A model generated the notes under the pieces. The model searched no databases, was not told where the DNA came from, and saw only the letters and a program-made list of their open reading frames with translations. A DNA stretch of 51,327 nt, taken from positions 1 through 51,327 of the forward strand of contig JAMOMC010000009.1 of the NCBI GenBank assembly GCA_027068765.1. The letters run 5' to 3'. Both the position numbers and the translations under genes were made by a program. Below are positions 6,881 through 14,195 of this stretch, piece by piece (position 1 is the stretch's first letter; the number at the start of each line of letters is the position of its first letter). Origin of the DNA: Campylobacterales bacterium (GTDB lineage Bacteria > Campylobacterota > Campylobacteria > Campylobacterales > QNZT01).

Positions 6881-6976
6881 TTGGAAAAGAGAGTTACTCA
6901 TCATTTTGATATGCAGAGAGTAAAACTACAGATAAATGATGATGCTATCATCATATCTTTCAAGGAGAGAGATTGA
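6881..6976 (+). pseudogene. MqsR-like toxin with large internal deletion
   Basis: A TTG start with AAGGA 5 bases upstream opens a 31-codon frame: it begins MEKRVTHHFDMQ and ends VKLQINDDAIIISFKERD. MqsR toxins are about 98 residues, commonly start MEKR and end in a VxLxxxDDxxxxSFKE-type strand, so both ends are here and the middle is gone. The catalytic RNase residues of MqsR lie mainly in the missing middle, so the product should be inactive. The TGA overlaps the TTG start of the antitoxin (ATTGA), which keeps translational coupling. That the frame, promoter and operator survive suggests a clean in-frame deletion. It could instead be an unrelated short leader peptide, but the terminal similarity argues against that. 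Confidence 0.6.
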
Positions 6977-7377
6977 AAAATTGTCCTATATGCTATGGTA
7001 AGTTAGAACATAAAAAAAAAGATACCGTTTATGAGTACAAAGGGGAGAAAATAACTATCTCTCAACCTGCTAAGTATTGTCTAAGTTGTAGAGAGAGTTT
7101 TTTGTCAGCAGATGATATAAAAGCTACAAAAAAAGATATTGTTGATTTTAAACGGAGTGTTGATCATCTTTTGAAAACCGAAGAGATTAAAGCTATTAGA
7201 AAAAGGTTAAATCTCACACAGCAAGAAGCTGGTAAGATTTTTGGTGGCGGTATAAGGTCGTTTTACAAGTACGAAACAGGCGAAAATAATCCCCATCGCT
7301 CTTTGGATATACTCTTAAGACTTATCGATAAAAAGAAGATTGATTTAGATGATGTTATGCAGGTGTCAGAGCTTTAG
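6973..7377 (+). CDS. mqsA: MqsA-family antitoxin / transcriptional repressor
   Basis: This 134-residue protein has the two-domain layout of MqsA: an N-terminal YgiT-type zinc finger with C4, C7, C36 and C39, and a C-terminal Xre-like helix-turn-helix (about 70-118) with the GGGIRSFYKYETG recognition region. MqsA neutralises the MqsR RNase through the first domain and binds its own promoter through the second. Translation appears to start at TTG 6973, overlapping the stop of the shortened toxin frame. A perfect MqsA operator lies about 120 bases upstream. Since the toxin is gutted, this is an orphan antitoxin that may act only as a repressor. The last codons and stop lie in a fragment copied from the DUF2779 gene, so the original C-terminus may have differed slightly. 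Confidence 0.85.
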   Translation: MKNCPICYGKLEHKKKDTVYEYKGEKITISQPAKYCLSCRESFLSADDIKATKKDIVDFKRSVDHLLKTEEIKAIRKRLNLTQQEAGKIFGGGIRSFYKYETGENNPHRSLDILLRLIDKKKIDLDDVMQVSEL

Positions 7378-8326
7378 CCAAGTATAGAGTTGAGTTTTCA
7401 GATGCACTTTTGGCTAAATAAATCTTTAAATCCTCTTCAATCTCTTTAGCTATATCCAAAGGCTCCAAGACTTTTAATAGCGGTATCCAATACTTCACCA
7501 AAGGCATTATTTCCATCTGATGACTTATCATTATAGAAAACTCTATGCTTCCATCTTCAAAAAACTCTGTTATCTTTTGTGTTTTAGATAAGGGTTTTCT
7601 TTGAAAGTATTTGGCGATTTTAGTGTCTGCTAAGAGTGTGACTTTAAAAGGCTCTTTGCTTTCATCAAACCAAATGGATATTGCATTGTCTAAAGTTTTA
7701 TCAAGGGTGTTATCTGTGGTAAATGTCTCTTCTTTTATCATGATAGTACTGATATTTTTCAGGTAGTATTTTTTGAGTTTGTTATTTCTCTTATCAAGGG
7801 CTAGGAGGTACCAGTAGCCTTCATAGTTTGCTATCTTTAGTGGTTTTAGGGCTAATGTTTTTTTGTCTGTTTCAAAGTTGTATTGGCAGGTTATAAGTTG
7901 CTTGTTTTTGATGGCAGATTCAAGTTGCTGGATCTCTTTGAGTTTATTACTGATGTCTTCTATGTTTAGTTTGGTATAGATAGGATTGAACTTTTCATTT
8001 TTGATTTTTGAGAGGAGCTTTTTGGCTTTGAGTGCAAATGCACCACTACTGCCATCGATGATACCTTCCATGATGTCAAGTACAACGGCATCTTCTATTG
8101 AGGTAGTTTTTTCTAAACGAAAGCCATCTTGCATCTTCCATTTTTTCTTATCTTGGTAGATAGGAAAAGAGATGAGGCGTTCGTTGAAGTCTCTTTGTAA
8201 AGTACGTTCAGAAACATTGAATTCAGAAGCAAGTTTGGCGATAGAGAGGGCTTCGCCGTCGTTTAGGCGTGAGAGTATGATGGTGAGACGGGTGAGAATT
8301 TTGTCGTAATCGTGTTTATATGCCAT
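7355..8326 (-). CDS. WYL-domain transcriptional regulator
   Basis: This 323-residue regulator has an N-terminal winged helix-turn-helix (about 1-70, with SERTLQRDFN), a central WYL domain with the signature YWYLLALD at 171-178, and a C-terminal WCX-like extension to about residue 300. WYL proteins bind a nucleic-acid-like ligand, and many control phage-defence islands (BrxR, CapW). AAAGGAGAG lies just before the ATG. The last 19 or so residues are read antisense through a 48-bp fragment of the DUF2779 gene, so the natural end was probably at or near residue 304. The 3' end overlaps mqsA by 23 bases tail to tail. A 20-codon fragment of a related WYL gene lies at 4366. It is the likely regulator of the island, perhaps through the AGACA-N6-TGTC sites (inference). 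Confidence 0.88.
   Translation of the reverse strand: MAYKHDYDKILTRLTIILSRLNDGEALSIAKLASEFNVSERTLQRDFNERLISFPIYQDKKKWKMQDGFRLEKTTSIEDAVVLDIMEGIIDGSSGAFALKAKKLLSKIKNEKFNPIYTKLNIEDISNKLKEIQQLESAIKNKQLITCQYNFETDKKTLALKPLKIANYEGYWYLLALDKRNNKLKKYYLKNISTIMIKEETFTTDNTLDKTLDNAISIWFDESKEPFKVTLLADTKIAKYFQRKPLSKTQKITEFFEDGSIEFSIMISHQMEIMPLVKYWIPLLKVLEPLDIAKEIEEDLKIYLAKSASENSTLYLAKALTPA
7367..7414 (+). repeat. 48-bp fragment of the DUF2779 gene (pairs with 3979-4026)
   Basis: The stretch from CAGAGCTTTAGC to GCACTTTTGGC matches codons of the DUF2779 gene at 46 of 48 positions and in the same reading sense, extending with a 3-base gap into GGTGT. It lies at the tail-to-tail junction of mqsA and the WYL gene and supplies both stop regions. 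It looks like a recombination or repair scar. Confidence 0.85.
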
Positions 8327-8665
8327 CTACTCTCCTTTGATATGTGTAAATCGCCAATATTGTAAAACACTTAAACTCTCCTCTTTTAACTTCGTTCTTT
8401 CATGTTTTAAATATATCTGATAGAAGTATTACAGAAGAAATATAACACTTCCAAATCTATAAATTCATAGTAGCCCATGCCTCCTCTACTAAATTGTAAA
8501 ATTAGTGAAATCAATTGAAAATTGTTTTTAGAAATTGTAAAAATTCTTAAGTGGATAATTGGTTATTTTTGGTAGTTTGAATTTGCAAATGGTTTATAGT
8601 TATAAAAATTAAATAATTTTCACATTATACCGATATAAATAAAAGTATTTATAAAAGGGTAGAAA
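8327..8665. other. 339-base intergenic region at the island edge
   Basis: This AT-rich spacer separates the divergent WYL gene and the gene at 8666. On the minus strand a TACAAT element (about 8367-8372) could be the -10 of the WYL promoter. I find no reading frame, hairpin or copy of the AGACA-N6-TGTC motif. It may mark the boundary between the island and ordinary chromosome. Confidence 0.5.
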
Positions 8666-9373
8666 GTGAAAATTTTAGTGATTTTCTTGATTTTTTTTAA
8701 GTTGTCTCTCTCTTTGAGTGCCAATGGAAATTTCAAAGAGTATTTGAAGATGAAAAGTGTTGCATATGAGTTTTATAATCATGGGGATGATAAAGAGGCT
8801 ATTTTGAGTGTAAATAGTTTTATAGATAGATACCCAAAAAGTCAATATGGACGAAATTTATTGGCGACTTTGTACTATTGGCAAGGAGATTTATCAAAAT
8901 CAAAAGCTCTTTTAGAAGATGTTTTAAAAGATGGAAAGTTTCCTCAATCATTGGCACTTTTAAAAAAGATTGAGTTAAAAAAATCTGGGCTTAAAAAAGT
9001 ACAAACAGAGTCTAAAAAGAGTCAGGTTGTTGCTGATGGTGAAGTTAGAGAACTCTTTAAATATGTAAAAGTAGAAAACAGTGTGAGTGAAGCTTTAGAT
9101 ATTAGAAAAAGTGCTTTTGAAAAACTAGATGATTTTTATACAGATAAAAAGTACAATGAGTTTTTAAATCTCTATACTTCATTAGAAAATAGCAATATCT
9201 TAATGCCAACATATCTAAATGTAAATGCACTTTATTGTTCAATTAAATTAAAAGAGTATAAAAAAGCAAAAAGGATTTTGCATATCTATAGGATGCCTGA
9301 AAATGAACACTTAGAGGAGTTGGAAAAACTTGTTGATAGAAAATTACTAGAGGGTCGTTTTACAGGTTTTTAG
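8666..9373 (+). CDS. exported repeat-type protein, TPR-like
   Basis: A GTG start after AGGGT opens a 235-residue protein. Residues 1-19 form a signal peptide (MKILVIFLIFFKLSLSLSA), so the protein is exported. The rest is helical: residues 25-95 look like two TPR-type units (AYEFYNHGDDKEAILSVNSF, then ATLYYWQGDLSKSKALLEDV), a lysine-rich linker follows, and another helical pair covers 150-210. TPR proteins of this size in the periplasm usually hold other proteins together; no catalytic motif is seen. I cannot assign it to a named family. It faces the Ig/cadherin-like gene tail to tail, with a hairpin between them. Confidence 0.75.
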   Translation: MKILVIFLIFFKLSLSLSANGNFKEYLKMKSVAYEFYNHGDDKEAILSVNSFIDRYPKSQYGRNLLATLYYWQGDLSKSKALLEDVLKDGKFPQSLALLKKIELKKSGLKKVQTESKKSQVVADGEVRELFKYVKVENSVSEALDIRKSAFEKLDDFYTDKKYNEFLNLYTSLENSNILMPTYLNVNALYCSIKLKEYKKAKRILHIYRMPENEHLEELEKLVDRKLLEGRFTGF

Positions 9374-9397
9374 AAAGAGCGGTATACTCTTTCTAAA
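9369..9397. terminator. bidirectional hairpin terminator
   Basis: TTTAGAAAGAG (9369-9379) and CTCTTTCTAAA (9387-9397) form a perfect 11-bp inverted repeat with a 7-base loop between two converging genes. The stop codon of the upstream gene is inside the left arm. The stem is AT-rich and the flanking T tracts are short, so efficiency is uncertain. Confidence 0.6.
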
Positions 9398-9403
9398 TAT
9401 TGT

Positions 9404-11113
9404 CTATTGTTCAATTGTTAAAGTATACTCCTTATTTGTATCTGTAGTATTTTCAGCGATAATCATAACTGTAATTAGAGAAAATTCTCCACCAAGACTA
9501 TAAAATCCACCACTATTTTGTGAAATTAACTCTAAATAGTTCTTTATAACATAAAATGGCATATCTTCTCCATCTTCATTTTTAAGAGTTATCTTTATCT
9601 CATCTAAACTATTTGAGTTAAAACTATATCTATCCATATCCCAATTTGGTACAATATCTCCCTTTATGATTATTTTACTTGCATCCAAACCTATAGACAT
9701 ACCTAAAAAATGCTCACTCAAAGCTTCATTCTCTTGTATTTCTACTATATTCTCTACATCATTTACAGTTATATTTATACTTTTTGTACTAGATGCATTT
9801 GCATCACTAGCAGAAAATGTAAAGCTATCAACTCCTATAAAACCTATATCAGGAGTATAAGTTAAATTTGGAGCACTTCCACTTAAAGTTCCATTAGATA
9901 CATCTGAAGAGATTGTAAAACTTAAAGTATCATTGTCTGCATCTGTTGCTGTGAGTGTAAAATCTACAGAAGAGTTTTTATCAACGGTTATATTTTGTTC
10001 TATTGCAACAGGTGGGGTGTTTATTGGTTTGGTAGAATTAATATCTGTTTGAAGTAAAATATTGTCTAGAATTATGTTGCTAGATTCAGTACCAATCACA
10101 TTAACATGTAGATACTCTACTGAAGTCAAGTTAATACCCAAAGTATTTAATGCTTCGGATTTAAGGTCTTTTGTAAAAGATGTTAATTGTATAGAAGTAT
10201 CTTCGCTAATTACATTATAAACATATCTACCCCAATCATGTAAAATCTCTTCACCAATTGACCAGTACCCAGTAGCTGCATCAAAACTATAACCTTCCAA
10301 TTCAGGAAATTCACTAACATATCCTATATAGTTTAAAATACTAGCATCATCATCACTTTTTGCATAAAAAAAGAGTTCATATCGATCAGAAGTTTTGATA
10401 TCCCATTTTACAACAAACTGTTCACTATTTGCCCAATTACTTCCATCATCCATCTTAAGTATATAAGATGCACGATAACTATCTGCATTTGGACCTGTTA
10501 GATTTATCACCCGATTACCTTCGGTTAAAATATTTGTAATCAAACCAGGGTGTATTCGTAGATTTTCCCAGCCATCGGTATTTCCATTTTGGGCATCTTC
10601 ATAGATTGTTTGTGTTGATGGTGTTGTGTCGTTATCGTCATCTCCACCAGTATCATCATCAGGGGTAAACTCTATATTTAAGTCATATAGGTAAGGTCCA
10701 TTATCCCAATCCCATAAACCAATATGCACCTCTTGATCTGCCAATACTCTAAATTCTGTTGATCCAGATATTGCAGAAAAATCATCAGCTAATCTGTAAA
10801 TCCCACTCCCATTACAGACATAGTCAATCTTTACACTTAATCTTTCTTCACTATTGTAAGTTACTTTTACACTTCCATTTGCATTTGGTGTAAAGCTATA
10901 TTTATCACTATCCCAGCTATAATCAATCTCTGCTTTGCCCTCCATTAAAGTGTGTGTAGATAAATTATTTAAGTAGCTAATCTCTGTAGAGGGGCAGATA
11001 CTACTTTGTATGTCCTCTTCTAGTTGGATTACCTCTGCTTGTAAACTTAAAGTAGTTGCTAAGTTTATCGATAGCGCTAAAGCTAGAGTATTTTTATATA
11101 TTTTTTTCATCAT
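9404..11113 (-). CDS. exported Ig/cadherin-like repeat protein
   Basis: A signal peptide (about residues 1-27, ending SLQA) starts this 569-residue exported protein. Residues about 45-150 and the last 110 residues are related modules: each has a WD(S/M)D(K/R)YSF motif (DYSWDSDKYSF; PNWDMDRYSF) and later SGG/SGI(F/Y)(Y/S)L-type strands, as in pre-peptidase-like beta-sandwiches. A glycine/aspartate linker (GGDDDNDT) leads to a jelly-roll-like middle region. An Ig/cadherin-like domain follows (NTPPVAIEQNITVDKNSS, LTYTPDIGFIGVDSFTF, about 365-450) with acidic calcium-type DADND. It is probably a secreted or surface adhesin-like protein; I see no enzyme active site and no sortase or type 9 signal. 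AGGAG-like sequence precedes the ATG. Confidence 0.8.
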   Translation of the reverse strand: MMKKIYKNTLALALSINLATTLSLQAEVIQLEEDIQSSICPSTEISYLNNLSTHTLMEGKAEIDYSWDSDKYSFTPNANGSVKVTYNSEERLSVKIDYVCNGSGIYRLADDFSAISGSTEFRVLADQEVHIGLWDWDNGPYLYDLNIEFTPDDDTGGDDDNDTTPSTQTIYEDAQNGNTDGWENLRIHPGLITNILTEGNRVINLTGPNADSYRASYILKMDDGSNWANSEQFVVKWDIKTSDRYELFFYAKSDDDASILNYIGYVSEFPELEGYSFDAATGYWSIGEEILHDWGRYVYNVISEDTSIQLTSFTKDLKSEALNTLGINLTSVEYLHVNVIGTESSNIILDNILLQTDINSTKPINTPPVAIEQNITVDKNSSVDFTLTATDADNDTLSFTISSDVSNGTLSGSAPNLTYTPDIGFIGVDSFTFSASDANASSTKSINITVNDVENIVEIQENEALSEHFLGMSIGLDASKIIIKGDIVPNWDMDRYSFNSNSLDEIKITLKNEDGEDMPFYVIKNYLELISQNSGGFYSLGGEFSLITVMIIAENTTDTNKEYTLTIEQ

Positions 11114-11224
11114 GTCTCCTTGATTTTTAGAAAGATAAAATTGTGAATAATTTTAATTATTAGAGTAAAAAATTAAGTATATCCAATAGCTATTCTAATA
11201 TAAAAAAAACATTTTGTATATACT

Positions 11225-11260
11225 TTACATAATTAATTTAATAAAAGATTAATTATGTAA
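11225..11260. repeat. 13-bp inverted repeat in divergent intergenic region
   Basis: TTACATAATTAAT (11225-11237) and ATTAATTATGTAA (11248-11260) are perfect complements around a 10-base loop. The position between two divergent genes allows an operator role. A terminator role is unlikely because neither neighbouring gene ends here. Confidence 0.5.
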
Positions 11261-11340
11261 CTTCTTGTAACAAAAACTTTTTGTAATCTACTTTTTAGTT
11301 TATTTTAGCTAGTATGAAAACAGATAAATACCCCTTTTAA

Positions 11341-11428
11341 CCAACAGTTTTCACAACAATGATTTTTATAAAAAAGTTACCGTGATAAAGTCGGTTAGTT
11401 ATGAAGAAAAAGCAGGTAACTTTGTTGG
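11341..11428 (+). promoter_or_regulatory. candidate structured 5' leader of deaD
   Basis: AAAGTTACC (11373-11381) pairs perfectly with GGTAACTTT (11415-11423), and the adjoining GTTGG (11424-11428) can pair with CCAAC (11341-11345). Inside, ACCG (11379-11382) can instead pair with CGGT (11392-11395), so two exclusive folds are possible. It ends 42 bases before the deaD ATG. I cannot match it to a known riboswitch class. Long structured leaders are common for DEAD-box helicase genes. Confidence 0.4.
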
Positions 11429-11470
11429 CTCTTGTATGGTATTTATGATATTAACATAAAGAAAAAATAA

Positions 11471-12943
11471 ATGACATTTGAAGATTTTAATTTTAAACCA
11501 CAGTTAGCTAAAGCTATAAAAGATGCAGGTTTTAAAGAGCCAAGCCCAGTTCAAGCTGAAGCTATTCCCATTGTATTAGATGGAAAAGATATAGTAGCAC
11601 AAGCTCATACAGGAACAGGAAAAACAGCAGCTTTTGGATTGCCAGTTTTGAACTTGATGGAGTGTGATGGTAGTGTTGAGGCGGTTGTTATAGTTCCTAC
11701 TCGTGAACTTGCTACTCAAGTTAGTGATGAGATATTTCGTTTTGGAAAATATCTAGGTATAAATACAGCTACTGTTTACGGTGGTAGCTCTTATAGTAGA
11801 CAGATAAAACATGTTGAAAAAGCTTCGGTTGTAATTGCAACTCCGGGGAGATTTTTAGATCTTTTGTCAAATGGACAAATTAATATATCTCCTAAGTTTG
11901 TAGTTTTGGATGAAGCTGATGAGATGCTTGATATGGGTTTTTTAGATGATATAAAAGAGATTTTTACTCATTTTGGTGGAACCAGACAGACTTTGATGTT
12001 TTCAGCAACTATGCCAAAACCTATAAAAGAGTTAGCAAAAAGTATTTTATATCGTCCAGAATTTGTGACAGTAACAAAAAATAACACAACAAATGAAAAT
12101 ATAAAACAGCAATATTATGTGGTAGATGATAGAGAGAGAGATGATGCTCTTATAAGACTTATGGATTATAAAAATCCTGTTAAAAGTATCGTTTTTTGCC
12201 GTACTAAAAAAGAGGTTGATAGATTATCTACTTTTTTGCTTTCTCAAGGACAGAGTGCAAAAGGGCTTCACGGAGACATGGAGCAAAGACAAAGAGAAGA
12301 GGTAATTCGTGCTTTTAAAAAAGGCTCATTAGAGACTTTGATAGCTACAGATGTTGCAGCTCGTGGACTTGATGTAAATGATGTTAGCCATGTTTTTAAC
12401 TATCATATACCTTTTGATTCTGAGAGTTATGTTCATAGAATAGGGCGAACTGGAAGAGCTGGAAAAGAAGGAGTGGCGGTTACTATCGTTACTCCTCATG
12501 AGTTTAACTCTCTTAAAAAAATTCAAAAAGATGTAGGAAGCAAGTTAGAGTCTAAAGTAATTCCAACAATCCAAGATGTACAGATGAAAAACAAAGATTC
12601 ACTCATAGAAGATATAAGAAAACAAGAGCCAAATGATATAGCTCGTGAGTTAGTAGAAGTTTTGAAAAAAGAGTTTGTTGATGAAGATATAGCACTTAAA
12701 ATTGCAACAATACTCTATAAAGATAACGACATTCAAGGCTCAAATAGAATTGGAAAAAGCCAAGCTGATGTTGATAAACTTTTTGAGAGATTTGAGAGAG
12801 AAGGTAGTGGAAACAGTAGAAACAGAGGCAGAAATAATAGAGGTAGAAACAACAGAGGAGGAAACCGAAACCGAAGTGGTGGTGGAGGCGGAGGAGGAAA
12901 TCAAAGATCAAGGTCAAATAGTCAAAGAAGAGATAGGAGTTAG
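11471..12943 (+). CDS. deaD: DEAD-box RNA helicase (DeaD/CsdA-like)
   Basis: This ATP-dependent RNA helicase of 490 residues helps RNA folding, ribosome assembly and decay, often at low temperature. All motifs are present: Q motif region (1-35), AHTGTGKT (45-52), PTREL (76-80), TPGR (124-127), DEAD (147-150), SAT (178-180) and HRIGRTGR (322-329). From about residue 446 a disordered arginine/glycine/asparagine tail with a run of glycines (470-476) takes over, typical of RNA-binding tails. The ATG follows a weak purine-rich site in an AT-rich leader that may be structured. dapD begins 2 bases after the stop, with its AGGAG inside the deaD 3' end, so the two are cotranscribed. Confidence 0.93.
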   Translation: MTFEDFNFKPQLAKAIKDAGFKEPSPVQAEAIPIVLDGKDIVAQAHTGTGKTAAFGLPVLNLMECDGSVEAVVIVPTRELATQVSDEIFRFGKYLGINTATVYGGSSYSRQIKHVEKASVVIATPGRFLDLLSNGQINISPKFVVLDEADEMLDMGFLDDIKEIFTHFGGTRQTLMFSATMPKPIKELAKSILYRPEFVTVTKNNTTNENIKQQYYVVDDRERDDALIRLMDYKNPVKSIVFCRTKKEVDRLSTFLLSQGQSAKGLHGDMEQRQREEVIRAFKKGSLETLIATDVAARGLDVNDVSHVFNYHIPFDSESYVHRIGRTGRAGKEGVAVTIVTPHEFNSLKKIQKDVGSKLESKVIPTIQDVQMKNKDSLIEDIRKQEPNDIARELVEVLKKEFVDEDIALKIATILYKDNDIQGSNRIGKSQADVDKLFERFEREGSGNSRNRGRNNRGRNNRGGNRNRSGGGGGGGNQRSRSNSQRRDRS

Positions 12944-12945
12944 AG

Positions 12946-14151
12946 ATGGCATTGGAAGTTGTAAAAAACAGTGATGAATTTAAAAGATTTGTAACAAAAG
13001 CAAAAGAGATAAAAAACTATAAAGAGCCTATCGGATTTGGAATTGCAAGGGTAGATAGAGGACAGAAAAATAGTGAAAAAATTCTCCAAGCAACTTATCC
13101 TATCATAAACTGGAATGAAAACTTTGGTTCAGCGGCTGTTTTTATAGCTTCTTTAAATGAGTGTGGCATATGTGTTGATTTTAATAAAGATGAGTTTGTG
13201 ACAGATGTTACAAGAGAGTTTGTTTTAAATACCATGAATGCTTTTGCACCATTTTTAAATGAAGCTGTTGGAGAGGAACATAAAAATGTACAAGTTATAA
13301 AACATATAAATGAACTTTTTGCAACTGATACAATAGGTGATAAATCATATAAAGTTGTATTTATTTTTGAAGATAAAGCCCCTAAAAGTGTTGAGAGTGT
13401 TTATTTAAAACTTTATGCTCTTTCAACTTCAAAAGCAGATTTAAGAAGTTTAAATTTAAATGGAGCATTTGGGATATTAGAAAATGTTGCTTGGAGTGGA
13501 AATACTCCTATTGAGTTAGAGTGGTTAAGAGAGAATGAAATATCTTTAAAACTTGATGCAAAGTATCCAGAAATTAACTCTGTTGATAAGTTTCCTAGAT
13601 TTTTACAACATATCATTCCAGCCTCAAACACAAGAATTTTAGAGACAAGCAAAGTTAGAATGGGAGCACAGCTTCATAGTGGAACAACTGTTATGCCAGG
13701 GGCTAGTTATATAAACTTCAATGCAGGAACAACAGGACCTGTAATGGTTGAGGGTCGTATAAGTTCATCTGCAATTGTTGGAAGCGGTAGTGATGTTGGT
13801 GGAGGAGCTAGTATCTTAGGGGTTTTAAGCGGTACTGATGGAAACCCTATAAGTATTGGAGAAAATACTCTTCTTGGTGCAAACTCAGTTACAGGTGTTC
13901 CACTTGGTGATGGATGTATAGTGGATGCAGGTGTTACAATTTTAGAAGGTACAAAAGTTACAATTTCTACTGAAGAGTTTAATAAAATCAAAGATGCAAA
14001 TCCTAACTGGGATGCTAATGATACAGATGTATTTAAAGGTGGAGTATTAGCTGATTTAAACGGTGTTCACTTTAGACAAGATAGCATTACCGGCACTATA
14101 AAAGCTTTTAGAAGCACAAGAGAAGTTAAACTAAACGAAGAACTTCATTAA
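12946..14151 (+). CDS. dapD: tetrahydrodipicolinate N-succinyltransferase
   Basis: DapD transfers succinyl from succinyl-CoA to tetrahydrodipicolinate in the lysine/diaminopimelate pathway. At 401 residues this is the long form found in Campylobacterota, not the 274-residue enterobacterial form. The N-terminal half (1-220) is a unique domain. The C-terminal part is a left-handed beta-helix with hexapeptide repeats (for example MGAQLHSGTTVMPGASYINF near residues 235-258, then VGGGASILGVLSG and LGANSVTG). The ATG lies 2 bases after the deaD stop, with AGGAG overlapping it. The pairing with an RNA helicase gene is probably operon packing only. Confidence 0.93.
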   Translation: MALEVVKNSDEFKRFVTKAKEIKNYKEPIGFGIARVDRGQKNSEKILQATYPIINWNENFGSAAVFIASLNECGICVDFNKDEFVTDVTREFVLNTMNAFAPFLNEAVGEEHKNVQVIKHINELFATDTIGDKSYKVVFIFEDKAPKSVESVYLKLYALSTSKADLRSLNLNGAFGILENVAWSGNTPIELEWLRENEISLKLDAKYPEINSVDKFPRFLQHIIPASNTRILETSKVRMGAQLHSGTTVMPGASYINFNAGTTGPVMVEGRISSSAIVGSGSDVGGGASILGVLSGTDGNPISIGENTLLGANSVTGVPLGDGCIVDAGVTILEGTKVTISTEEFNKIKDANPNWDANDTDVFKGGVLADLNGVHFRQDSITGTIKAFRSTREVKLNEELH

Positions 14152-14162
14152 ATATAAAAACC

Positions 14163-14186
14163 CTATTTGTTACAATTAACAAATAG
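14163..14186 (+). terminator. 10-bp perfect hairpin between dapD and DUF3137 gene
   Basis: CTATTTGTTA (14163-14172) and TAACAAATAG (14177-14186) are exact complements around a CAAT loop. The sequence GAGTTTTTT follows, so the element could act as an attenuating terminator after dapD. Its right arm also covers the first bases of the AGGAG (14184-14188) used by the next gene, so it might control translation. Confidence 0.5.
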
Positions 14187-14195
14187 GAGTTTTTT

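Larger units (their letters stand above)
11114..11470. other. 357-base divergent intergenic region
   Basis: This region separates the minus-strand exported protein from deaD. It contains a 13-bp inverted repeat (11225-11260), a short palindrome ACAAAAACTTTTTGT (11270-11284) and a potentially structured leader before deaD (11341-11428). There is no coding frame. Confidence 0.55.

Noticed and set aside
6856-6909. 17-codon frame from ATG 6856 as the toxin start
   Set aside because: Its ATG lies within the -10 element, before the expected transcription start; the TTG at 6881 has a proper ribosome binding site and the right frame.
12702-12974. Frame rich in glutamate/valine overlapping the deaD tail
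   Set aside because: It is the shifted reading of the arginine/glycine/asparagine repeats of deaD.
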